A stretch of DNA of 64,000 nt, from positions 2,878,501 to 2,942,500 of the forward strand of contig NZ_OY762552.1 of NCBI RefSeq assembly GCF_963666025.1, written 5' to 3'. The position numbers and the translations under genes were made by a program. This DNA is from an uncultured Methanobacterium sp. Its GTDB lineage: Archaea; Methanobacteriota; Methanobacteria; Methanobacteriales; Methanobacteriaceae. Positions 1-10,567 of this stretch are shown one piece after another (within the stretch, counting starts at the first letter, position 1; each line of letters opens with the position of its first letter). The notes under the pieces are model-generated. The model searched no databases and was not told where the DNA came from. It was given only the letters and a program-made list of their open reading frames with translations.

Positions 1-692
<692 letters not shown>

Positions 693-1024
693 AACATTTC
701 TCCTCCATTCCACCTGAAGTGGATTAAAATTAAAAAGTGAATTTTAAAATCAACCATCAGTGACTTTCTCGTCACCGTTGGATTCAACTCGTGATCACCT
801 CTCTCTATAATTATTTAGAGATAGTTGTGTATTAAGTTTAGCTGATATCGGAAAATATTTTATCCAATTTTTTTAAAAATATTTATATTAACTAGTTATG
901 GTAATTGTACTTTGGTATTTACCTTGATTTTAAAGCTTACATGCCTTTATCTCAATGTTTTACCTTTTAAAGTTCTCAACGTTTAAATTTAATTTATTTT
1001 CAGAGACCTTCAAACTTTTTATTT
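693..1024. other. guaB upstream region with two small inverted repeats
   Basis: This 332-bp AT-rich gap separates guaB from mfnB, both on the minus strand, so it should hold the guaB promoter and leader. Two short inverted repeats are visible: GTGAC at 760-764 with GTCAC at 771-775, and CTCTA at 803-807 with TAGAG at 816-820. No ORF, tRNA or recognised riboswitch is seen. Confidence 0.4.
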
Positions 1025-1754
<730 letters not shown>

Positions 1755-1867
1755 TCTATTAATAATCAAGTCTTGTAACTAATATTTAAAACCTATGATT
1801 GTAAGTATGTTAATATTTATTTTTTTAATTTTAAATTAATTTATTCTCTCTTTTTTCATTCTGTTAA

Positions 1868-3067
1868 CTATTTAAATGGCGATCCTGTCTTTTTAAGATT
1901 ATTTCGAATATCACCATGTTCTTCAGGGTATATACCTTCTTTAACAGAATCTTTCCTTAAATCCTCCAACATATCATTAATTGGTATCTCAACTGGACAT
2001 TCAACAGTGCACTGACCACATAATGTGCATTTGTAAAGGCCGGAATCATAAGAGATTTCACTATCAATAAAGTGGCTTAAAACTATGCCTTTCCCTCCTA
2101 AGTGACGTAAATAACCGAATTCTGGGCCGAGGGTAGTGTATACTGGGCAGTTAACTATGCATGCTCCGCATCCAATGCACCATAAACATTCTTCCTTTTC
2201 TTCAAGAGCCCGGGTCCGGCCATTATCTAAAAACACCACAACTACTCTTTTAGCACCGTACATGTCTTTCAATATGATCTGTTCAATGTCAGCAGTTTTA
2301 GAAGGGGAGGATATAACGTTCATATAAGCTGGGACTTTTTTCCCGGTGGCGTAGATGGTTTCCAGTTTCACCACTGAAATTGCATCCTCTACAGTGGGCA
2401 CCAGTTTATCAATACCCACTAAAATGATATGAAGGTCCATCATGGTGAGCAGGCTTATATTACCTTCATTATGAACCATTACCAGTGACCCATCCTCAGC
2501 AGCTACTGAGTTAGCACCAGTGATTCCAACATTACAGTGGGTAATTTTTTCCAGAATATCGGTTTTCACAGCATCAAGGATAGCTGTAGGTTCGGCTTCA
2601 ATTTCCCTTTCAAATTCACTGGATATGATTTTGGAAATATTTTCCATATCCAGGTGACATGCCGGCCCAATAGGATGAGTAGGTCGGCTTTTATCAAATT
2701 GTACAATTCTATCTCCCAGATCAGTTTCCAAAACTTCCATACCATTTTCTTCAAGATATTCAGTGAGTTTTATTTCACCGGCGGTGTTGGACTTTGATTT
2801 GGCAATAATATCCTCATTTTTAACAAGTTGGTAAATACTTATCTTTGCTTCTTCAGCATTTCCAGCATAAATAACTTCAATCCCATTATCAATCAGGTTT
2901 TTTCCTGCTTTTTCAAGTAGCAAAGGTAGCTGTTTGATGGAATTTGTTCTAATCTTTTTAACCCTTTCTTTTAAATTGATGGTAGTTTCATCCTGAAGGA
3001 GGGCTTCCCGTCTTTGGTTCAATTTAGTGAAGGAACGGTTCATAATGGTGAGTTGGGATTTATTCAT
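1868..3067 (-). CDS. LutB-like LUD-domain iron-sulfur protein
   Basis: This is a 399-residue cytoplasmic iron-sulfur protein related to LutB/LldF, the electron-transfer subunit of lactate oxidation. Residues about 40-270 form the LUD (DUF162) domain. Two [4Fe-4S] ferredoxin motifs follow: [15 protein letters not shown] and [13 protein letters not shown] chose the ATG at 3067, preceded by AGGGGG, rather than a longer upstream start, because it gives an 8-base overlap with the upstream gene and so implies translational coupling. The partner at 3060-3857 supplies the CCG domains; no LutC is nearby. In a methanogen the true substrate is unknown, and a role in another 2-hydroxyacid or redox reaction is equally possible. 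Confidence 0.85.
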   Translation of the reverse strand: MNKSQLTIMNRSFTKLNQRREALLQDETTINLKERVKKIRTNSIKQLPLLLEKAGKNLIDNGIEVIYAGNAEEAKISIYQLVKNEDIIAKSKSNTAGEIKLTEYLEENGMEVLETDLGDRIVQFDKSRPTHPIGPACHLDMENISKIISSEFEREIEAEPTAILDAVKTDILEKITHCNVGITGANSVAAEDGSLVMVHNEGNISLLTMMDLHIILVGIDKLVPTVEDAISVVKLETIYATGKKVPAYMNVISSPSKTADIEQIILKDMYGAKRVVVVFLDNGRTRALEEKEECLWCIGCGACIVNCPVYTTLGPEFGYLRHLGGKGIVLSHFIDSEISYDSGLYKCTLCGQCTVECPVEIPINDMLEDLRKDSVKEGIYPEEHGDIRNNLKKTGSPFK

Positions 3068-3857
3068 TGGAAACCCCCTGGTGTTTATCAGGTACAATTT
3101 TTTCCTCTGTAAATAGTGTATCACTTTCCAGTGTACAATTTTCTTTAGAGTCTAGTGTACCTTTTTCCCCTGAAAATAGTGTATCACCCAATAAGATGAA
3201 CTCGGTGAGATCCATAACCTTTATTTTATCCGATTCCAGGTTTAAAACACAAAAGGGACAGCAAGTTACCAACAAGTCCGCTTCGGTTTTAAAGGCTTCA
3301 TCAATTCGTTTACGCGAAATTTCTGATGATAATTCGGGATAAGCGGACTTAACTCCCCCACCGGCTCCACAGCAACTGGCATGGTTACGATTTTTATCCA
3401 TTTCCACCAGTTCTGCTTTTTTACTTATCACCTGGCGAGGTGCCTCATACTCTCCACAGTGCCGCCCCAGGTGACAGGGATCGTGATAGGTAACCTTCAA
3501 ACTCTCCTTTTTTGTCTTGATTTTCCCTTCTATAATCAACTCTTGAAGAAGCTGACTGATATGGATAACATCCAATTCTTCCCCAAAAATTTCAGGATAA
3601 TCCTTTTTCAGCGTACGGTAGCAGCCAGCACAACTAACCACTATTTTTTCACCCTTAAGTTTTTTAAAAGTCTTTTTCATTAATTCGTGGGCATCTTCCT
3701 GGAACCCAGTGCGCAATAGAATTGAACCACAGCAATCTTCATTTTGGAGGATTTTATAGTCTACCCCTGCAATATCTAGGATCATCTGGGTATTTTTGGA
3801 GATATTTTTAAGTTTATCACGGGCAGTGCAGCCCTGGAAGTATATCATGATTTTCAT
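3060..3857 (-). CDS. LutA/GlpC-like CCG-domain iron-sulfur oxidoreductase subunit
   Basis: This protein has two cysteine-rich CCG domains (DUF224), as in LutA, GlpC and HdrB. Visible motifs are [39 protein letters not shown] and TCCPFC, which bind iron-sulfur clusters. It is cotranscribed with and overlaps the LutB-like gene, so the two probably form a soluble oxidoreductase. The start at ATG 3857 gives [13 protein letters not shown] 3848 is also possible because the AGGGTG motif sits better for it. The last 40 residues are an odd hydrophilic tail containing imperfect TLxSxE repeats, encoded by degenerate GTGTA-rich DNA at about 3110-3190, absent from typical CCG proteins. Substrate unknown. 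Confidence 0.82.
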   Translation of the reverse strand: MKIMIYFQGCTARDKLKNISKNTQMILDIAGVDYKILQNEDCCGSILLRTGFQEDAHELMKKTFKKLKGEKIVVSCAGCYRTLKKDYPEIFGEELDVIHISQLLQELIIEGKIKTKKESLKVTYHDPCHLGRHCGEYEAPRQVISKKAELVEMDKNRNHASCCGAGGGVKSAYPELSSEISRKRIDEAFKTEADLLVTCCPFCVLNLESDKIKVMDLTEFILLGDTLFSGEKGTLDSKENCTLESDTLFTEEKIVPDKHQGVSNE

Positions 3858-3971
3858 CACCCTAAAATCACACATATGCGACAAATTGATTTATTAATAA
3901 TGGTAATAATTGTATTTGAGGATATTTTAATTTAAGGGTAAACTTCATGATTTATTCCTGAGGTACAATTC

Positions 3972-4970
3972 ATGAGTAAAATTGACGTAATAATTGGGGT
4001 CCGAAATGAGGAAAAACACCTGGAAAGGTGTCTTAATAGTTTACAGAATCAAACTATCACTGATATTCAAATTTTTGTGGTTGATGGACGATCTTGTGAC
4101 CGGACACGCGATATTGTCCAGGAAAAAATGAAGGAAGATCCCCGAATAAAACTCTTTTGTAATCCTCAAATAATAATTAGCTCGGCACGGAACATTGGAA
4201 TTAATGCATCAAAAGCAGAATACATAGCCTACCTTGATGGGCACTGTTACGTAAATAATGACTGGTTGGAAAAATTACTGGAAACCTACCACGCCTTTGA
4301 AAAAAAGTGCAAAGTGGGTGGTGTTGGTTCCACCTATGCCAGTCCAGATGATGACACCAGTTATGGGAAAATAGTGTCCTCTGTTGTACGAACACCCCTC
4401 GGGGGGATGGGAACAGCATACAGCGCGGATAATAAGATAGAAATCGTTGATTCTGTTGCATTTGCCATTTATAAACGTTCCATAATCGAAAAAAATGGAA
4501 TATTCTATGATGAATCCATGACTCAATGTGAGGATGCAGATTTCAATTATCGATTGATAAAAAATGATTATGTTTTATTGAAACACCCCCAAGCCTTAGT
4601 TTACCAGTACCGGCGACCAGATACTTCACAATTTTTCCGGCAAATGGTAAAGTATGGAGAGGGCCGATGCAATTTTGCACATAAATACCGGGAAACTTTA
4701 AATATTTTCCATTTAATACCACTTTTATTTGTTATTTACCTTCTGTTTATCATTTTAAGCTTCTTAATATTCCTGATTTACCCGGGTAACTTTGAATTAT
4801 TTATAATAATCTTGGTACCTCTTTTGATTTATTTTTTTATAGACATAATATACACATTAATTATCATATCAAAGTCCAGAAGTTTAAAAGGAATTTATGC
4901 TGCTATCATGTACCCCTCAATTCATATTGGCTATGGAATTGGTTTTTTAAAAGTTTTATTAAAGAAATGA
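3972..4970 (+). CDS. GT2 family glycosyltransferase with C-terminal membrane segments
   Basis: A family 2 (GT-A fold) glycosyltransferase of 332 residues, resembling ExoA/AglG-type enzymes that add sugars to lipid-linked carriers. The N-terminus IGVRNEEKHLERCL and VVDGRSCDRT form the nucleotide-sugar site, and YLDGHCYVNNDW holds the expected acidic metal-binding residue. Three hydrophobic segments at about residues 235-320 anchor it in the membrane. The ATG at 3972 follows GAGGT at seven bases. It is the first gene of the surface-glycan cluster. Its last codons lie inside the first unit of an 18-bp tandem repeat, and its TGA overlaps the ATG of the repeat-encoded small ORF. Sugar donor and acceptor cannot be read from sequence. 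Confidence 0.88.
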   Translation: MSKIDVIIGVRNEEKHLERCLNSLQNQTITDIQIFVVDGRSCDRTRDIVQEKMKEDPRIKLFCNPQIIISSARNIGINASKAEYIAYLDGHCYVNNDWLEKLLETYHAFEKKCKVGGVGSTYASPDDDTSYGKIVSSVVRTPLGGMGTAYSADNKIEIVDSVAFAIYKRSIIEKNGIFYDESMTQCEDADFNYRLIKNDYVLLKHPQALVYQYRRPDTSQFFRQMVKYGEGRCNFAHKYRETLNIFHLIPLLFVIYLLFIILSFLIFLIYPGNFELFIIILVPLLIYFFIDIIYTLIIISKSRSLKGIYAAIMYPSIHIGYGIGFLKVLLKK

Positions 4971-5080
4971 AGTTTATTAAAGAAATGAAGTTTATTAAAG
5001 AAATGAAGTTTATTAAAGAAATGAAGTTTATTAAAGAAATGAAGTTTATTAAAGAAATGAAGTTTATTAAAGAAATGAAG
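4955..5080 (+). repeat. 18-bp tandem repeat, seven copies
   Basis: The unit TTATTAAAGAAATGAAGT is repeated head to tail without mismatch; the core AAAGAAATGAAG occurs at 4961, 4979, 4997, 5015, 5033, 5051 and 5069. The first copy encodes the end and stop codon of the preceding glycosyltransferase. The length is a multiple of three, so changes in copy number would not shift the overlapping small ORF. Confidence 0.97.
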
Positions 5081-5131
5081 ATAAATTTAATGAATGATAA
5101 AAAAATTGCGGGAAAATGGTCATTTTTATGA
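4967..5131 (+). CDS. Candidate 54-residue repeat-encoded small ORF
   Basis: One frame of the 18-bp repeat is open and encodes six repeats of Met-Lys-Phe-Ile-Lys-Glu, then a unique tail (MKINLMNDKKIAGKWSFL). Its ATG at 4967 overlaps the TGA of the upstream GT2 gene as ATGA, and its TGA at 5129-5131 overlaps the ATG of the downstream GT4 gene (5128) as ATGA. This arrangement would couple translation across all three genes. The peptide would be short, basic and amphipathic. No family is recognised and there is no other proof of expression; it could simply be a by-product of the repeat. Confidence is for the ORF being translated. Confidence 0.4.
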   Translation: MKFIKEMKFIKEMKFIKEMKFIKEMKFIKEMKFIKEMKINLMNDKKIAGKWSFL

Positions 5132-6405
5132 AAAATAATATTTTGATCATAGTTGATACCTTGAAGATTGGTGGGGGATCTGATAAATTCGCCGCAATCC
5201 TGGGAACTGAATTACATGAGCAAGGCTATAATATTTCCTATTTAACCCTGATGGATGGTAACCCCAAATACAGTTTCAAAGGGGATTATTACACTCTTAA
5301 TGAGAGTGATATTTATGGTAACAATTTTAAACGCGGATTGGATCTTTTAAAATATTCATCCCGAATCAAAAGTATCTGTGAAGACCTTAAAATTGATACT
5401 GTAATTTCCGCGGGTGATCCAGCAAATTTCCAGGCACTCGTGAGCCGGTATCTTTTCGGGAATAAGGTCCGCCTCATTATAACCCAGCACATGAATCCAG
5501 GAATATTCCGGGATAGTCACATAAAATACAGATTAATCAAATTTTTCTATCCAAAGGCTGATAAAGTGGTGTGTGTTTCCAAAGAAGTGGAAAGAATCCT
5601 TAATAACGATTATGGCATTGAAAATACATTAACCATATACAATATGGTGGACATCCAAAAAAACAACAGATTGGCCATGGAACAACTACCCCATAAATAC
5701 AGTGCATTATTTGAAAGGAATAACCCGGTTAAAGGAGATACTGGCCACAAAATACAGGTAAGACATTCTGGACATGAAAACCAGGAAGGAAAAAATCATT
5801 TTAACTTCATTAATATAGGTAGATTAGACCGGCAGAAGGGGCAATGGGTTTTAATTCGCAGTTTCAGACGGGTAGCAGATCGATATCCGAATGCAAGGTT
5901 GTTCATTCTGGGTGAAGGAGATTTAAGGAAGGAATTGGAAAATTTGACCCGTGAACTGGATTTATGCGGGAATGTGTTTCTCTTAGGCGATCAGGAGAAT
6001 GTTTTCCCATTCCTTAAACAAAGTGATTGTTTTGTTTTCAGTTCCCTCTGGGAAGGGTTACCCCTGTCTTTAATTGAAGCACTTTCTGTAAATCTTCCAG
6101 TGATATCCACAGATTGTAAAACCGGTCCCAGAGAAATATTATGCCCCGAACTGGATTTAGATGAAACAATCAACTACCCATATCTTGGTGAACACGCAAT
6201 TCTTACTAAACCATTTCCCAATGAAATTATTTTTAAACCGCTTAATGAGGTTTCCCTCATTGAATCTGAGCAAATACTGGCTGACGTGATGATTAAAATG
6301 ATTGAAGATCTGGATATGAGAGAAAAATATACCCAGGGACATTTAATCACCAAAAACTTCGCCAAAGAAAAAATTGTAACTCAATGGAAGAGATTACTAA
6401 AATAA
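5128..6405 (+). CDS. GT4 family glycosyltransferase (tandem copy 1)
   Basis: A retaining GT-B fold glycosyltransferase of 425 residues. The N-terminal domain starts ILIIVDTLKIGGGSDKFAAI, with the glycine-rich acceptor-side loop. The C-terminal domain carries NIGRLDRQKG and the donor-binding motif EGLPLSLIEAL with its conserved glutamates. I chose ATG 5128, which overlaps the stop of the small repeat ORF and matches the start of the paralogue at 6546; an upstream in-frame ATG at 5116 is possible. It is strongly similar along its whole length to the next gene. A hydrophilic insert of about 30 residues (near residues 190-225) differs between the two. Donor sugar unknown. Confidence 0.88.
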   Translation: MKNNILIIVDTLKIGGGSDKFAAILGTELHEQGYNISYLTLMDGNPKYSFKGDYYTLNESDIYGNNFKRGLDLLKYSSRIKSICEDLKIDTVISAGDPANFQALVSRYLFGNKVRLIITQHMNPGIFRDSHIKYRLIKFFYPKADKVVCVSKEVERILNNDYGIENTLTIYNMVDIQKNNRLAMEQLPHKYSALFERNNPVKGDTGHKIQVRHSGHENQEGKNHFNFINIGRLDRQKGQWVLIRSFRRVADRYPNARLFILGEGDLRKELENLTRELDLCGNVFLLGDQENVFPFLKQSDCFVFSSLWEGLPLSLIEALSVNLPVISTDCKTGPREILCPELDLDETINYPYLGEHAILTKPFPNEIIFKPLNEVSLIESEQILADVMIKMIEDLDMREKYTQGHLITKNFAKEKIVTQWKRLLK

Positions 6406-6545
6406 ATGACTTACTAAAATAAATTACCAAATTGATTATTTATTATTTAGAATTAAAATATCAGTGCATAACCTGTAAAACAATTTAAACTTATTATTAA
6501 TATTTTACATATTTTGTTAAAGCGGATAAAAATGGGATTATAAAA

Positions 6546-7793
6546 ATGAAAATTCTAATTTTAGTAGAATCACTTAAAGTGGGCGGAGGATCTGAACGGT
6601 TCGCCGCAATACTGGGCACAGAACTATATAATCAGGGTTATGATGTTTCATATTTAACTTTAATGGATGAAAACCCTAAATTCAAATTTTCTGGCGATTA
6701 CTACACGCTTAATGAGGGTTATATTTATGGAAATCCCCTGAAAAGAGGGATTGATCTTTTCAGGTATGCACCCCGGATTAAAAAAATCTGTGAAGATCTA
6801 GAAATAGAAACAATAATTGCAGTGTCTGAAGTTAGTAACTTCCATGCAGTTCTAAGCCGATGGCTTTTTGGGAACAAAGTTCGCCTTATTTTGTCTCAGC
6901 ATATGAATCCCGAAATATTTCTGGACAGTCCTTCCAAATTCAGGTTAATCAAGTTATTCTATCCACGGGCTGATAAGGTTGTGTGTGTTTCAAAAGAGGT
7001 TGAACGAATCCTTAATGATACTTATGGTATTTCAAATACATTAACCATCTACAATATGATGGACATGGAAAAGAACATTCAATCATCTCTTGAAGAACTT
7101 CCTGAAGACTACAATGAATTATCTGAAGGAAAGATCCATGAATTTAAAGGTAAGACCAATGAGAATGGAAAGATTGAAGAAGAAACTTTTAACTTTGTTA
7201 ATGTGGGTAGATTAACACGGCAGAAAGGGCACTGGTTTTTGATTCGGAGCTTTCGGCAGGTAGTGGATAAACACCAAAATGCCCGGTTATTTATTTTAGG
7301 TGAAGGTAATTTAAGGGAGAAATTGGAAGATTTAATCCTGGAACTGGATTTGAGTGAGAATGTGTTTCTTTTAGGTGATCAGGAGAATGTTTTCCCATTC
7401 CTGGCCAATAGTGATTGTTTTGTTTTCAGTTCCCTATGGGAAGGCCTTCCTTTATCATTAATAGAAGCACTTACAGTGAATCTTCCAGTTATATCTGCAG
7501 ATTGTAAAACAGGACCAAGAGAGGTCTTATGTCCAGAGTTTGATTTTAATAAAAATGTTAATTATCCATATTTAGGTGAACACGCTATCCTTACCAAACC
7601 ATTTCCCAATGAACTTTTATTTAAAAATTTAGAAGACTCACCATTAAATGAATCTGAAAAGATGCTATCAGAAATGATGATTAAAATCATTAAAGATCCT
7701 GATTTTAAGGAAAAATATTCAAATACCCGTGAACTGGCCAATAATTTTTCATACAAAAAGATCATTAAAGAGTGGGAGGAGATTTTACATTAA
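6546..7793 (+). CDS. GT4 family glycosyltransferase (tandem copy 2)
   Basis: This 415-residue protein is a clear tandem paralogue of the preceding gene. It shares FAAILGTEL, QHMNPEIF, DKVVCVSKEVERILN, GDQENVFPFL and EGLPLSLIEAL, and diverges mainly in the linker between the two Rossmann-like domains. It is a GT-B, retaining glycosyltransferase expected at the cytoplasmic face of the membrane. The ATG at 6546 lies downstream of GGGATTATAAA. The 140-bp gap to copy 1 is AT-rich, and a TATA-like stretch near 6500 might give it its own promoter. Retention of both copies suggests they add similar sugars at successive positions, but this is inference. Confidence 0.88.
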   Translation: MKILILVESLKVGGGSERFAAILGTELYNQGYDVSYLTLMDENPKFKFSGDYYTLNEGYIYGNPLKRGIDLFRYAPRIKKICEDLEIETIIAVSEVSNFHAVLSRWLFGNKVRLILSQHMNPEIFLDSPSKFRLIKLFYPRADKVVCVSKEVERILNDTYGISNTLTIYNMMDMEKNIQSSLEELPEDYNELSEGKIHEFKGKTNENGKIEEETFNFVNVGRLTRQKGHWFLIRSFRQVVDKHQNARLFILGEGNLREKLEDLILELDLSENVFLLGDQENVFPFLANSDCFVFSSLWEGLPLSLIEALTVNLPVISADCKTGPREVLCPEFDFNKNVNYPYLGEHAILTKPFPNELLFKNLEDSPLNESEKMLSEMMIKIIKDPDFKEKYSNTRELANNFSYKKIIKEWEEILH

Positions 7794-7842
7794 ACAAATA
7801 TTTTTATTTTATAAATCTTATTTCTTAACGAGGTGACCCATA

Positions 7843-9036
7843 ATGAAAATCGCCGTATTTCACAACCTCCCATCTGGTGGGGCGAAAAGAGCACTGTATA
7901 ATCATGTTAATTATTTAACAAAACATCATGAAGTTGATGTCTTCGTACCATCCACAGCAAATGAAGATTATCTTCCTTTGAAAAATATTGCCAACGATAT
8001 AAAGATTTTTCCAGTTAAAAATACCCGTATTGGTATTTTATTATCTTCCCTAAAATATTATTTTCATGATCAAATATCCCTTATTGATCTTGAGAAAACT
8101 CAAAAACAAATGGCTGATAATATCAATAATGGAGATTATGATATTGTTTTTTGCGAGCAGGATCAATTTACGGTTTCACCTTTTATTCTGAAGTATTTAA
8201 AAAGGCCCACCATTTATTATTGCCAGCAGCCCATTAATTTTCGTAATGAAATTGTTAAGATTCTTTTTGAAAATGCGGGTATAAAATATAAGAATATGAT
8301 TGGAAATGTTCATTTAAAACTTTATGGTAGTCGAATGGTCAATTTTGACAGAGAATACATGGGTTACTCTAAATATACACTTGCCAATTCCTATTTTAGT
8401 AGAGAACTAATTTTACGCAGTTATGGTATTAATTCTTTTGTTTCTCACTTAGGTTTAGACACGACTTTATTCAAGCAAATAGATGTACCTAAAGAAAATT
8501 TTGTATTATCTGTGGGACAATGCGTACCTGAAAAAGGATTTGATTTCATAATAAAATCTTTATCGGAAATTGATCAAAGTCAACGGCCGGAATTCATTAT
8601 AGTCTCTGATCAAGGGAATGATCTCTGGAGAAATTACCTCAAAGATTTGGCCACAAGATTAGGAGTGAAATTAACAATCTTAACCATGATTGATGATAAT
8701 GAACTAATTACTTTATATAATAAAGCTAAATTATTAGTTTATGCCCCTTATTTAGAGCCATTTGGTTTGGTTCCTTTAGAAGCAATGTGCTGTGGAACTC
8801 CAATTGTTGCAATTAGAGAAGGGGGAGTAAGAGAAAGTTTGATTCATAATAAAACTGGAATTCTTATTGAACGTGATGTAAAACTTTTTGCTAAAGCTAT
8901 CTTAGATTTGATTTCTGATGATGAACTAGCTTTTAAGTTTACTAAAAATTCCAAGAAAATCGTTAAAAATTATTGGACATTGAATCATTCAGGACAAAGA
9001 TTATTAAATCATATGAAACGTGCCATGGACAATTGA
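7843..9036 (+). CDS. GT4 family glycosyltransferase
   Basis: A 397-residue GT-B glycosyltransferase. The N-terminus contains FHNLPSGGAKRALYNHVNYL, the usual glycine-rich loop. The C-terminal donor domain contains SVGQCVPEKGFDFII and the EX7E-type motif EPFGLVPLEAMCCG followed by GTPIVAIREGG. The ATG at 7843 is well supported by GAGGTGA five bases upstream. From here to about 15.3 kb the genes are visibly more AT-rich than the flanking housekeeping genes, as expected for exchangeable surface-glycan loci. Specificity unknown; a mannosyl- or glucosyltransferase is typical for this motif set. Confidence 0.88.
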   Translation: MKIAVFHNLPSGGAKRALYNHVNYLTKHHEVDVFVPSTANEDYLPLKNIANDIKIFPVKNTRIGILLSSLKYYFHDQISLIDLEKTQKQMADNINNGDYDIVFCEQDQFTVSPFILKYLKRPTIYYCQQPINFRNEIVKILFENAGIKYKNMIGNVHLKLYGSRMVNFDREYMGYSKYTLANSYFSRELILRSYGINSFVSHLGLDTTLFKQIDVPKENFVLSVGQCVPEKGFDFIIKSLSEIDQSQRPEFIIVSDQGNDLWRNYLKDLATRLGVKLTILTMIDDNELITLYNKAKLLVYAPYLEPFGLVPLEAMCCGTPIVAIREGGVRESLIHNKTGILIERDVKLFAKAILDLISDDELAFKFTKNSKKIVKNYWTLNHSGQRLLNHMKRAMDN

Positions 9037-9213
9037 AATTAAATTATAAATGAAAAATGTTCTTATATTTTTTAATATGAAACCAAATTTTTAATGAAAC
9101 CAAATTCTTTAATTTTCAATCGTAAGGAACAAAATAAAAAATTGCATGCTTACCATAATTCAAATAGATTTACTTATTTAATGATAATTAGTTAAACTCA
9201 CATCGGTAATATT

Positions 9214-10362
9214 ATGGATCCTAGAAAACCCGAAATTAAGAAAAAGGAAAGTTATCCTCTTGTTTCTATCATAACTCCCACATTTAATCATGAAAAGTTC
9301 ATAGGAACTTGTATAAAAACTGTTCTTAACCAAAGTTATTCTAACTGGGAGATGATCATAATTGATGACGGGTCAACTGATAGAACCGGAGCTATTGTGG
9401 CAGAATTTAAAGATGATCGAATAAAATATGTTAAACAGGAAAATATTGGTATTTGGAATCTTCATAAAACCTATAATAAAGCGTTAGATCTGTCTAAAGG
9501 AGAATTAATTGCTATTTTAGAGGGAGATGATGCTTGGCCTAGTTACAAACTGGAAGAACAAGTAAAATTTTTTGATAACGATGATGTGATTTTCAGTTGG
9601 GGGAGAAAAAATACTATCAACGATAATAATGAAGTTATTTCTTTTGATCTGGAAAATTTTGGAAAATTTTTAAATATGCCCCAAGCAGAACTTACTCGAA
9701 GACTTATTATTGCTAATTTTATTCAACCTTGTACAGTTATGATGGATAAACAGGCTTTATTATCTATTGGAGGTTTTTTGCAACATAAAGATACACCTTA
9801 TGTAGATTATCCTACTTTTTTAGAACTAAGTTTGAAAGGCAGATTTTATCCTTCAGATCGTGTCTTGGGATATTGGAGGAAACATAAGGCACAGGTAACC
9901 ACTAAACAGGAAACTGATATGAACAGGGCTTTCATGTTTTCAGTAGAATTTTATGAAAAATTGGACTCTTCTTTGAAAAAATCTATAAAATTTAACATGG
10001 AAAATAAACTCAAATCACAAAAAATAATCTTAAACGATCAGATCGCTGTTTCTGGAAGATTATCTCTGGTAAAGGGTGATTGGAAGGAGGCATTAACCCA
10101 TTTTAAAAGTATTTTTTTCGAAAGTAGTTTAAAAATTAAAATTCAATCTTTTATAGGAATCATTTGTGCATATTGTAGAACAGATATGGAATGGTTTGCA
10201 GTGATCACGTGTAAACCTAAGATTAGGGATGCTTCAGGGGAGTGGGATACTACATTATTTGATCAGAATGGGAATTTGACTATTTTATTTAAAATTAAAA
10301 TATTTACTTTGAACTTATTTTCACGTTTAAGAAATAGGCCTCTTTTACATGCTGAAGTTTAG
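9214..10362 (+). CDS. GT2 family glycosyltransferase
   Basis: A 382-residue GT-A fold glycosyltransferase. The N-terminal 100 residues hold SIITPTFNHEKFIGTCIKTV, IIDDGSTDRTGAI and AILEGDDAWPS, the last supplying the metal-binding acidic residues. Residues 230-300 look like a helical domain. No clear membrane helices are visible, so it is probably a soluble or peripheral enzyme. The SD before ATG 9214 is weak and the 177-bp gap upstream is AT-rich, so it may have its own promoter. It sits between GT4 and flippase genes, consistent with assembly of a lipid-linked glycan. Confidence 0.85.
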   Translation: MDPRKPEIKKKESYPLVSIITPTFNHEKFIGTCIKTVLNQSYSNWEMIIIDDGSTDRTGAIVAEFKDDRIKYVKQENIGIWNLHKTYNKALDLSKGELIAILEGDDAWPSYKLEEQVKFFDNDDVIFSWGRKNTINDNNEVISFDLENFGKFLNMPQAELTRRLIIANFIQPCTVMMDKQALLSIGGFLQHKDTPYVDYPTFLELSLKGRFYPSDRVLGYWRKHKAQVTTKQETDMNRAFMFSVEFYEKLDSSLKKSIKFNMENKLKSQKIILNDQIAVSGRLSLVKGDWKEALTHFKSIFFESSLKIKIQSFIGIICAYCRTDMEWFAVITCKPKIRDASGEWDTTLFDQNGNLTILFKIKIFTLNLFSRLRNRPLLHAEV

Positions 10363-10567
10363 TTATAGATTGTGCAATTTTTATTCATAAAGAATTTTTA
10401 TATATAATATGAGATATCAACTTTAATTAACTTAAAATCCTTAAAAACAAAGTAAAAAGAAATCTCATTATTTATTTAATGGCCCATGAATAAACATAAT
10501 AAATAAAGGAAAAATTGAGAAATTTAATGTATAACTATTTCATTTGAGATTTTAAGTAGGTTATCCT

